In this document: piece after piece, positions 28,059-34,424 of the stretch
Numbering within the stretch: the stretch's first letter is position 1
Layout: the number at the start of each line of letters is the position of its first letter
NCBI RefSeq assembly: GCF_022347285.1
Contig: NZ_JAKRND010000002.1
Span: forward strand, 150,846-214,845
Source of the DNA: Corynebacterium sp. ACRPH
GTDB lineage: Bacteria; Actinomycetota; Actinomycetes; Mycobacteriales; Mycobacteriaceae
DNA: 64,000 nucleotides
Direction: 5' to 3'
The notes under the pieces: generated by a model
What the model was told of the DNA's origin: nothing
The model's input: the letters and a program-made list of their open reading frames with translations, nothing else
Databases searched by the model: none
Translations under genes and position numbers: made by a program

Positions 28059-28244
28059 CTAGCTGCAAGTAGGCATGCACTCGACAGACAGGGTGCAGTA
28101 CTTGCCGTCATTGCCCAGAGCATCGCTGATGCCCATCTGCAGGGAGCGATCAGTCAAGATCTGCGCATCGAGCTCCAGATCCAGCTCCAGCAGGGCTCGG
28201 TCTTCGACAATTGCAGTGGTGCGCTCATGCGTTCCAAGAGCCAT
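28059..28244 (-). CDS. lanA1: Two-peptide lantibiotic alpha-peptide precursor
   Basis: 61 aa. The C-terminus GNDGKYCTLSVECMPTCS aligns without gaps to haloduracin alpha (GNKGAYCTLTVECMPSCN) and to lacticin 3147 A1, and includes the mersacidin-type CTLSVEC ring with the Glu needed for lipid II binding. By analogy rings would be Ser40-Cys50, Thr51-Cys56 and Ser53-Cys60. The leader is Glu/Leu/Asp-rich (LLELDLELDAQIL). No GG or GA is visible; QMG at 36-38 is the best cleavage candidate. The N-terminal Cys residues of the relatives (disulfide or extra ring) are absent. AAGGAG lies 8 nt before the ATG, in a context almost identical to lanA2 (GGAGAAA...CACCA). Confidence 0.93.
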   Translation of the reverse strand: MALGTHERTTAIVEDRALLELDLELDAQILTDRSLQMGISDALGNDGKYCTLSVECMPTCS

Positions 28245-28290
28245 TGGTGTTTCTCCTTCGAGAGTGTTGTGTTCTTACATGACCGGCTGG

Positions 28291-28407
28291 TCACGCTTCG
28301 GTGATGCTGAGGATGCGAGTTTTCTGTCTCCTCAAGAAAGCCGAAGTATCCGCGGTTTTCGACGTACTTAACAAGCTTCGAATTCTCGCTAACGTCATGT
28401 TTTTCAT
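28291..28407 (-). CDS. Possible 38-aa leader peptide or small protein upstream of lanA1
   Basis: 38 aa, MKNMTLARIRSLL..., basic and Ser/Thr/Arg-rich, with no Cys, no signal peptide and no membrane helix. GAGGA stands 9 nt before the ATG. It lies between the operator repeats and lanA1, on the same strand, ending 46 nt before the lanA1 ATG. It could be a translated leader in the precursor mRNA, a small accessory protein, or chance. The frame is open further upstream without a start signal. Confidence 0.3.
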   Translation of the reverse strand: MKNMTLARIRSLLSTSKTADTSAFLRRQKTRILSITEA

Positions 28408-28473
28408 GCCGTTGTTCCTCGATTCCCATGGTTGCATCACAGGCAATTCCAGGAAAGACCAAACAAGTGTTCC

Positions 28474-28512
28474 GGTACGAAAGTAGACTTGATGTAGTCC
28501 AAAGTAGATTGC
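28474..28512. promoter_or_regulatory. Paired operator-like repeats between lanA1 and the kinase gene
   Basis: Two copies of AAAGTAGA-TT spaced exactly 21 bp apart (from 28480 and 28501), two helical turns. The first is embedded in GGTACGAAAGTAGACTT, which shares its first 11 bases with the palindromic site upstream of the secreted-peptide gene. Probably the binding site of the NarL-type regulator encoded nearby. TAGATT in the second copy could also be the -10 box of the kinase gene. Confidence 0.6.
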
Positions 28513-28543
28513 AAAGTTCAGTTCTTGGCAGCCGAAGGTACCT

Positions 28544-29908
28544 GTGCTTAAAAACGGAAAAACACCTGGAAGAACCCCTTTTCTTAGCCGCGTGGCTACT
28601 GGTCCCGTGACTTCTTCTACTCGACTCGGGCCCCGCAACCGCGACGTCAGAGCTCCCTTGCTGGTGTTTCTCTTATGCGCAGTAGCTATCGGGCTGAACC
28701 TTGCTCTCGCCCCTGATGCTTACTCCACCGAGTTAATTCTGATTTCGCTTAGCCTCTGTGTATTCGTTGCCCTCGGGCTGCGATTTCCACGTCTAGCAAC
28801 CCTGCTCTTCCTAGTGACCTTTACTCTGGCGATCTTCTCTGGAGTGGAGGAATTTCCCGCCTTTATCTTTTTGGCACCCGTATTCTGTGGCGTCATCGCC
28901 TTTGCTGGTGAACTCCTGCCCACCATTGCAGTGACTCTTGGCACATTGGCTCTGGGGCTACTCGATCCAGACGTCGAATCACCTGAGGGTTTGGTCACCA
29001 GTATCGACCCCTCTGCGCTTCTGATGTGGTCCATCCTCCTACTCATTGGCTCCTTTTCTGGTTGGGCATTCGGATTCCAGGAACGCAGGCGGCACCAATT
29101 GGCCGCAGACTGGCAGAGAGAGCTAAAGCAACGCCGCCAGGAGCTCGCTACCACTCTCCACGATTCTGTGACCGGCCCCCTAACTTCCGTTGTACTGCGC
29201 TCCGAAACCATGCGTCTCCAGCTCGATACAGAAGCGGACGAGGGTACAAGCAACGAACTCCTGGACAAAGAATCCCTGCGCAATAACCTCGAAACGATTG
29301 CGGACAGCAGCCGAGAAGCCATGGTGCAAAGCCGAAAGCTACTCGATCTGCTCCAATCGACAGACTGGGCCCTCTCCAGCGGTGAGGCACCCGCTGTTGC
29401 CGATTCCTTGGAGGAGTTCCGCGAAAGAATCAGTCAGCACGGCTTTCGGGTGTTCTTTACTCTGGGCGTCCCCCCGGATGCAATGCTGCCCCACCTGCAT
29501 ACCCCCTCTACCTCACCTCCGTCGACACTTTCACCAGCAGACACTGATGCCTTTCCCAACGGCATCAGCCAGAAGGAATATGCAAGAAACCTCCCCCAGG
29601 GAATGCGCCAGCGCACGCTCATCCACCGGCTACTCCTGGAGGGGGCAACCAACATCATCAAATACGCTGAGCCAGGTTCCCCAATCATTGTCTCCATCGA
29701 TAAGGAGACAAAACCGCACACTGTTGGAATTTGGAACCTCGCCAAGGAAGGAGCCGGAGAATCCGAAAATCAATCATCCCTGATGTCCTCAAAACTCGGC
29801 CTTGTCAGTCTTCGCCGTTGGGCGTCTAGAGCTCGGGGCACGATCGAAATAAGGCACAAGAAGTGCGGTCCCCATAGCGTATGGTGCCTAAGCGCTAGTT
29901 TTCGCTAA
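28544..29908 (+). CDS. NarL-type (HisKA_3) sensor histidine kinase
   Basis: 454 aa from a GTG start preceded by GAAGG at about 5-6 nt spacing; a GTG 20 codons later is an alternative. Residues about 37-175 hold five or six transmembrane helices and no large extracellular domain. The phosphoacceptor is His206 in TTLHDSVTGPLTSVVLRSE, the HisKA_3 pattern. The ATPase domain is reduced: an N-box-like LLEGATNIIKYA is present, and the glycine boxes are weak (KLGLVSLRRWA). It is divergent from the lantibiotic precursors and followed by the secreted peptide and response regulator genes. It likely senses a peptide or envelope signal through its membrane domain. Confidence 0.85.
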   Translation: MLKNGKTPGRTPFLSRVATGPVTSSTRLGPRNRDVRAPLLVFLLCAVAIGLNLALAPDAYSTELILISLSLCVFVALGLRFPRLATLLFLVTFTLAIFSGVEEFPAFIFLAPVFCGVIAFAGELLPTIAVTLGTLALGLLDPDVESPEGLVTSIDPSALLMWSILLLIGSFSGWAFGFQERRRHQLAADWQRELKQRRQELATTLHDSVTGPLTSVVLRSETMRLQLDTEADEGTSNELLDKESLRNNLETIADSSREAMVQSRKLLDLLQSTDWALSSGEAPAVADSLEEFRERISQHGFRVFFTLGVPPDAMLPHLHTPSTSPPSTLSPADTDAFPNGISQKEYARNLPQGMRQRTLIHRLLLEGATNIIKYAEPGSPIIVSIDKETKPHTVGIWNLAKEGAGESENQSSLMSSKLGLVSLRRWASRARGTIEIRHKKCGPHSVWCLSASFR

Positions 29909-29917
29909 GCAAAGGAG

Positions 29918-29938
29918 GTACGAAAGTCTACTTTCTCT
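29918..29938. promoter_or_regulatory. Palindromic operator upstream of the secreted-peptide/regulator genes
   Basis: Perfect palindromic arms GAAAGT-CT-ACTTTC at 29922-29935, inside GGTACGAAAGTCTACTTTCTC. A TAGAGT -10-like box follows at 29981-29986 without a good -35, so the palindrome centre would lie about 64 nt upstream of transcription start, a normal place for an activator site. It shares GGTACGAAAGT-N2-ACTT with the site on the lanA1 side. Confidence 0.65.
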
Positions 29939-30057
29939 GACCACCCGGCCGTCCTCAACGCACCCGGTGAGTTTTTTTCCTAGAGTCGAAAGCAGTCACG
30001 CAACACGCGCGACGCACTGACCACCACAATCAACCACAAAACACAACTGGAAGAGAT

Positions 30058-30249
30058 ATGCGTAAGAAGAAGGCCCTTAAACTCGCTCTCGTTACTGCCG
30101 TAAGTGGAAGTGTCGCAGCCCTTGCCCCCTCTGCAAATGCCACTGCGAGCATCCCCGCACCAAGGATCGAAACCCCTGTGACTACCCCTTACGCGCTGTA
30201 TGACATCCTCAACTGCGACAAAAACCCAGAAATGGTTTGGTGCAAGTAA
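30058..30249 (+). CDS. Small secreted peptide, candidate signal of the lantibiotic two-component system
   Basis: 63 aa. Strong Sec signal peptide: MRKKKALK, a hydrophobic core, then PSANA before a likely cut. The mature part of about 35 residues is rich in Pro/Thr (TASIPAPRIETPVTTP) and ends DILNCDKNPEMVWCK, with two Cys nine apart that could close a disulfide loop. GGAAGAGAT serves as Shine-Dalgarno. It sits between the sensor kinase and the response regulator, 6 bp before the latter, behind its own operator and promoter. It is not a LanM substrate by leader type (a Sec signal, no GG leader). A pheromone or a cofactor for the kinase is inferred; no homologue is recognised. Confidence 0.8.
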   Translation: MRKKKALKLALVTAVSGSVAALAPSANATASIPAPRIETPVTTPYALYDILNCDKNPEMVWCK

Positions 30250-30255
30250 CCCATT

Positions 30256-30966
30256 ATGGAAAGTAGCTCCCCCACACAAATCCTCGTAGTCGATGACGAC
30301 GCATGCGTACTCACGGCATTGAAACACTACTTCTCTGTCGCCAAAGACATCGAGATCGTAGCCGAAGCCGAGAACGGCGCCGTCGCCCTCGAACAGATCG
30401 AGCGACTAGGGGGAGACCTCGACCTCGTGTTGGCGGACATCCACATGCCCGAGGTCGGCGGAATCGAACTACTCCGCACCCTGCAATCCCAGGACAATCC
30501 TCCTGTGTTCGTCGCCATGACTTCCATGGACACCGACGAAACGATGCTGGAGATCCTCACCAGCGGCGGCGCGGGGTACATCGTCAAGAGTGCCCGCCCA
30601 GTGCAGTTCATTCAAGCCGTCCGGGACGCGATGAACGGCGGCACCGCAGTCTCCCCCGAATGCCTTTCACGTCTCGTGGACTTTATCCCCGAACGCTCTG
30701 TTGGTGGGGCAGCTGTGCAGGCACGGAAGTCGGCGTCACCAAATAAACAAGAGCAACCCGGCGCGGCGCCAGACCCGAAAAGCATTCCGGAAGGCGAGCG
30801 TACCACCCTCCAACTGCTGGTCCAGGGGCACTCAAACGCGGAGATCGCGAAGGAGGCGCTCTACGCGGAATCGACCGTGAAGAAGCACGTGTCCTCGCTA
30901 ATGAAGCGCTTTGGGGTGGACTCCCGCCTGCGGCTCGCCATCAGCGCAATCCGCGCGGGGTACTAG
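30256..30966 (+). CDS. NarL/LuxR-family response regulator
   Basis: 236 aa. The receiver domain (about 7-125) has the acidic pocket VVDDD and phosphoacceptor Asp61 in LADIHMPEVGG, with the conserved Thr (VAMTSM) and Lys (YIVKSA). After a long flexible linker (about 140-172, Pro/Gln/Ser-rich) comes a LuxR helix-turn-helix (VQGHSNAEIAKEALYAESTVKKHVSSLM). It should be phosphorylated by the kinase upstream and bind the AAAGT-type sites. It is in an operon with the secreted peptide. Lantibiotic regulators are often OmpR-type; a NarL-type pair is less common. Confidence 0.93.
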   Translation: MESSSPTQILVVDDDACVLTALKHYFSVAKDIEIVAEAENGAVALEQIERLGGDLDLVLADIHMPEVGGIELLRTLQSQDNPPVFVAMTSMDTDETMLEILTSGGAGYIVKSARPVQFIQAVRDAMNGGTAVSPECLSRLVDFIPERSVGGAAVQARKSASPNKQEQPGAAPDPKSIPEGERTTLQLLVQGHSNAEIAKEALYAESTVKKHVSSLMKRFGVDSRLRLAISAIRAGY

Positions 30967-31030
30967 CCGAAAACTCTTACGCGGGGGACGAACACCGGCG
31001 TTCTGTGGCGCCGAGTCTGATCCGAGACTG

Positions 31031-31061
31031 GTTCAAGGCCGGTCCAAGGCTAGTCCAAGGC
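31031..31061. repeat. Three 11-bp-spaced direct repeats upstream of the permease promoter
   Basis: GTTCAAGGC, GTCCAAGGC and GTCCAAGGC occur at exactly 11-bp intervals, one helical turn each, ending about 22 bp before the TATTCT -10 box. The regular spacing suggests cooperative binding of a regulator. Confidence 0.5.
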
Positions 31062-31095
31062 AGAGCCGCATTTGGCCAGGTCGTATTCTTAGGGA

Positions 31096-32565
31096 ATGAG
31101 CTCTACCCCCTCCACCTCCCCAGATAGCGCCAGTTCACACGCGAACTCGCGCACCGGCAGTGACAAGCTAGGCGATGACAAGCTAAGCAATGGGCTGAAG
31201 GTCCGCCATCTCACGATGATGGGCTTGGGCTCCACCATCGGCGCCGGGCTGTTCCTGGGCACCGGCGTGGGCATCGAGGCCGCCGGCCCGGCCGTTCTGC
31301 TGGCCTATATCGTGGCGGGCCTCATCGCCATCCTGGTGATGGAGATGCTGGGCGAGATGGGCACTGTCATCCCCGCCTCCGGCTCTTTCTCCGAATACGC
31401 CGAGCACGGCATCGGGCGCTGGGCCGGTTTCACGCAGGGTTGGATGTACTGGCTCGCCACCGTCGCGGTGCTCGGCGCCGAAATTACTGGTGCGGCGAGT
31501 TTTATGGGGGCTTGGTTCGGTATTGACGCCTGGATCCCCGCCGCCGTATGCGTGCTCTTCTTCGGAGTGGTGAACCTGCTGCAGATCAGCGCTTTCGGCG
31601 AGTTCGAGTTCTGGTTCGCCTTCATCAAGGTGGCCGTGCTGGTGGCCTTCCTGGTCATCGGCTTCCTGCTGATATTCGGCTTGCTGCCGGGGCACACGTT
31701 CATTGGCACGGAGGTGTTCACGGCCGATGGCTTCATGCCCAACGGCGTGGGCGGCGTGGCCACGGCGATTCTGGCCGTGGCCTTCGCCTTCGGCGGCATC
31801 GAGATCGTGGCCATCGCGGCGGCGGAATCCGAAAACCCGGAGCGTTCCCTGGTCAACGCGGTGCGCACCACCATCACCCGCATTTCCGTGTTCTACCTGG
31901 GATCCGTGCTGGTGATTACCTTCCTGCTGCCGCATTCTTCGCTGGGGCAGGCAGAGAACGCGGCCGATAGCCCCTTCACCCAGGTGCTGAACCTGGCGGG
32001 CATTCCGGGTGTGGTCGGCTTCATGGAGGCCATCATTGTGCTGGCGCTGCTCTCCGCTTTCAACGCGCAGATCTACGCCTCCAGCCGCATGGTGTTTTCC
32101 CTGGCCAAGCGCCACGAGGCGCCGAAGATTTTCGCCCGCGTGGACAGCCGGGGCGTACCGGTGGCGGCGATCTTGTTCTCCGTCACTCTGGCGGTGGTGA
32201 TGGTGGTGCTGAACTACCTGGATACCGGCTGGCTGCTGACGTTCATGCTGAACTCCGCGGGTGCATCGCTGCTGATCGTTTGGACGTTCATCGTGGTCTC
32301 CCAGCTGCGCCTGCGCCCCCACCTGGAGCAGCAGGCGGGCGGCGCGTTGCCGATTCGCATGTGGGGCTACCCCTGGCTGACCATCGCCACGCTGGTTGTG
32401 CTGGCGGGGCTGGCGTTGCTGATGCTGACGGATCCGGGTTCCCGGGTGCAGCTGTTCTCTGCAGCGACGATGTTCGTGATCTTGGTCGTGGCCAGCTTCG
32501 CCAACTCCGCCATCCGTGGGTTGAGCCCCTTCGAGAAGCTGCCCCTGCCCTCCTCCCTCCAATAG
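31096..32565 (+). CDS. Amino-acid permease of the APC superfamily
   Basis: 489 aa with 12 predicted transmembrane helices after a 30-residue polar N-terminus. GSTIGAGLFLGTGVGIEAAGPA in helix 1 and the conserved EIVAIAAAESENPERS segment define the AroP/GabP/CycA-type amino-acid transporter family; the exact substrate is not assignable. TATTCT lies 6 nt before the ATG, so the transcript is probably leaderless. It is the first gene right of the lanthipeptide island; ddh follows in the same direction with 164 bp between. Confidence 0.88.
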   Translation: MSSTPSTSPDSASSHANSRTGSDKLGDDKLSNGLKVRHLTMMGLGSTIGAGLFLGTGVGIEAAGPAVLLAYIVAGLIAILVMEMLGEMGTVIPASGSFSEYAEHGIGRWAGFTQGWMYWLATVAVLGAEITGAASFMGAWFGIDAWIPAAVCVLFFGVVNLLQISAFGEFEFWFAFIKVAVLVAFLVIGFLLIFGLLPGHTFIGTEVFTADGFMPNGVGGVATAILAVAFAFGGIEIVAIAAAESENPERSLVNAVRTTITRISVFYLGSVLVITFLLPHSSLGQAENAADSPFTQVLNLAGIPGVVGFMEAIIVLALLSAFNAQIYASSRMVFSLAKRHEAPKIFARVDSRGVPVAAILFSVTLAVVMVVLNYLDTGWLLTFMLNSAGASLLIVWTFIVVSQLRLRPHLEQQAGGALPIRMWGYPWLTIATLVVLAGLALLMLTDPGSRVQLFSAATMFVILVVASFANSAIRGLSPFEKLPLPSSLQ

Positions 32566-32682
32566 AGCTCACCGCGGATGCACCAACAGCACGGCTAAAG
32601 GGGCAGGTAGCGAAAGGAGGATAGTCTGTATCTAAACAATCTAAACACGGTATCCAATTACGGTTCCTCGTCTTCCTGTCGG

Positions 32683-32699
32683 GCGGGTGTCGCACCCGC
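32683..32699 (+). other. Stem-loop before ddh
   Basis: Perfect 7-bp hairpin GCGGGTG/CACCCGC with loop TCG, 31 nt before the ddh ATG and without a T-run. It may be a weak terminator of the permease gene or a structure in the ddh leader. Confidence 0.45.
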
Positions 32700-32729
32700 A
32701 TGAGGACATCTAGAAAGGACTTCCCCCGC

Positions 32730-33710
32730 ATGATTCGCACCGCCATCATTGGCTACGGCAACCTGGGTCGCAGCGTTGAGAAGGTTATTGCCGACCAGCC
32801 CGACATGGAACTCGTTGGCGTGTTCTCGCGCCGCGACTCCCTAGACACGCAGGCTCGTGTGCTGCCCGCTGCGGACGTTGAAAAGCACAAGGACGAAGTG
32901 GACGTGCTCTTCGTTTGCCTCGGCAGTGCCACCGATGTGCCAGCGCAGGCTCCTGAATTGGCCAAGCACTTCACCACCGTCGATACCTACGACAACCACG
33001 GCGAAATCCCGAACTACCGGGCCACCATGGATAAGTCCGCGCACGAGGGCGGCAACATTGCGATGATTTCCACCGGTTGGGATCCGGGCATCTTCTCTTT
33101 TAACCGTGTGCTCGGCGGCGCGGTACTGCCGGGAGCCGACCAGATGACGTTCTGGGGCCCGGGACTCTCGCAGGGGCATTCCGATGCAGTGCGTCGCGTG
33201 CCTGGCGTAGCCAAGGGCGTGCAGTACACCAAGCCTAATCCGGAAGCTATCGAGGCTGTGAAGCGAGGTGAGGGCGCGGACCTGAAGGCCAGGGAGTGCC
33301 ACCTCCGCCACTGCTTTGTGGTGGCTGAGGAAACCGGCGATGCGGCGGCGGATGAGAAGTTGAAGGATCAAATCCGCGAGGCAATCGTGACGATGCCGGA
33401 CTACTTCGCGCCCTACGAGACGATCGTGGAGTTCATCTCCGAAGCTGAGTTCGAGCGCGACCACCAGGGCATGCCACACGGCGGGCAGGTGATTACCCGC
33501 GGCCAGGCGGGCACTTCCGGTCACGTGATTGAGTTCGGCCTAGAGCTGGAGCGCAACCCCGACTTCACCGCCGCGGTGCAGGTGGCCTACGGCCGCGCCG
33601 CGTGGCGCGTGCGACAGGCTGGCGAGACGGGCGCCCGCACGGTCTTCGAAGTAGCTCCGTACCTGCTGTCTGCGGAGCCCCTCGACTACCTTGTAGCCAA
33701 GAAGCTGTAG
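32730..33710 (+). CDS. ddh: meso-Diaminopimelate D-dehydrogenase
   Basis: 326 aa. NADPH-dependent enzyme that converts tetrahydrodipicolinate and ammonia directly to meso-diaminopimelate, for lysine and peptidoglycan. The N-terminal Rossmann motif IIGYGNLGRSVEK, the substrate-site segments VDTYDNHGEIP and STGWDPGIFSFNR, FWGPGLSQGHSDA and MPHGGQVITRG are all as in the C. glutamicum enzyme. The chosen ATG gives MIRTAIIGYG, matching the family N-terminus; AAAGGA lies about 11 nt upstream. Presence of ddh as the one-step route is characteristic of only some corynebacteria. Confidence 0.96.
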   Translation: MIRTAIIGYGNLGRSVEKVIADQPDMELVGVFSRRDSLDTQARVLPAADVEKHKDEVDVLFVCLGSATDVPAQAPELAKHFTTVDTYDNHGEIPNYRATMDKSAHEGGNIAMISTGWDPGIFSFNRVLGGAVLPGADQMTFWGPGLSQGHSDAVRRVPGVAKGVQYTKPNPEAIEAVKRGEGADLKARECHLRHCFVVAEETGDAAADEKLKDQIREAIVTMPDYFAPYETIVEFISEAEFERDHQGMPHGGQVITRGQAGTSGHVIEFGLELERNPDFTAAVQVAYGRAAWRVRQAGETGARTVFEVAPYLLSAEPLDYLVAKKL

Positions 33711-33724
33711 CACCCACGCAAAAC

Positions 33725-33760
33725 CCGGCCAACCTGCCGGCATTCCCGCAGGTTGGCCGG
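33725..33760. terminator. Bidirectional terminator between ddh and the small secreted protein
   Basis: Perfect 13-bp stem CCGGCCAACCTGC/GCAGGTTGGCCGG with a 10-nt loop. The minus-strand copy is followed by GTTTTG, so termination is probably better for the leftward gene; it lies between two convergent stops and can serve both. Confidence 0.8.
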
Positions 33761-33768
33761 TCACCAGG

Positions 33769-34056
33769 TTAAGAAAGACTGCCGGCCCAATATGGCGCTT
33801 TGGAGTTCTGAGCGCCAACTAGGTTGTAAATAACGGCCCAGATGATTCCCAGCGGTGCAAAGAGGGGGACGCTCAGCCAAGCCGGGGTGTTTTCGAAGAT
33901 TGTGTCCAGTGAGCCAAGCGGGGACTTGGTGTTCGGAGTTTCTGCAGCCTGTACTTGGGTGGTGGGGGTGTGGTTTTCAGCCTGGGCAGGTGCGGCGAGA
34001 CCTGCGGTGACAGTTACGGCGGTAACGCCGGCGATGAGCGACTTGTGAATCTTCAT
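33769..34056 (-). CDS. Small secreted or membrane-anchored protein of unknown function
   Basis: 95 aa. A signal peptide (MKIHKSLIAG, hydrophobic core, APAQA) is followed by a Thr/Pro-rich spacer (ENHTPTTQVQAAETPNT) and a hydrophobic stretch, WLSVPLFAPLGIIWAVIYNL, that could re-enter the membrane near the C-terminus. AAAGGA precedes the ATG at 10 nt. The pattern is common among short corynebacterial exported proteins, but no family is recognised. It stands alone between ddh and tRNA-Thr. Confidence 0.75.
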   Translation of the reverse strand: MKIHKSLIAGVTAVTVTAGLAAPAQAENHTPTTQVQAAETPNTKSPLGSLDTIFENTPAWLSVPLFAPLGIIWAVIYNLVGAQNSKAPYWAGSLS

Positions 34057-34223
34057 TGGGGAAGAATCCTTTCTGAAGGAGTTCGGGTAGAGATGTGCAA
34101 AAACCTTCTTTGCCCCCAGGTGCGGTTCCATGAACTATTGGACGCAGACTCGTGAGCTCGGAAGTGCTTTGCTTAGCCAAACGCTTATAAGTGGCGAAAC
34201 GTTAGCAGTCGCTAGAAATCAGA

Positions 34224-34261
34224 ATGTCCCACAGCAAACTGTCAAGAATGCTGTGGGACAT
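34224..34261 (-). terminator. Hairpin downstream of tRNA-Thr
   Basis: Perfect 13-bp stem ATGTCCCACAGCA/TGCTGTGGGACAT with a 12-nt loop, beginning 8 nt after the tRNA 3' end on the minus strand. The T-run is weak, but position and stem strength suit a tRNA terminator. Confidence 0.65.
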
Positions 34262-34268
34262 CACATGG

Positions 34269-34341
34269 AGCCGCTTGCGAGAATCGAACTCGCGACCTTT
34301 TCATTACGAGTGAAACGCTCTGCCGACTGAGCTAAAGCGGC
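34269..34341 (-). tRNA. tRNA-Thr (anticodon CGU)
   Basis: 73 nt folding into a full cloverleaf on the minus strand: acceptor GCCGCTT/AAGCGGC, D-arm GCTC-AGTCGGCA-GAGC, anticodon stem TTTCA/TGAAA enclosing CTCGTAA (anticodon CGT), and T-arm with GTTCGATTC. CCA is not encoded. Confidence 0.95.
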
Positions 34342-34424
34342 GCGTACATTAAGTACGAAGCGTTATCCTAGCCGACGCAAACCCTGAGCACCAAAACGCC
34401 ATCTGGGGTTAGCCCGGATACCCG

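Noticed and set aside
28291..28407. Third lanthipeptide precursor upstream of lanA1
   Set aside because: The product has no Cys and no leader-cleavage motif, so it cannot form lanthionine rings.
28291..28638. 115-codon extended version of the short ORF before lanA1
   Set aside because: The extension overlaps the kinase gene start and the operator repeats and lacks a start signal; only the last 38 codons have a ribosome site.
31183..32562. 459-codon frame opposite the amino-acid permease
   Set aside because: His/Gln/Arg-rich antisense product with no family features; the permease is clear.
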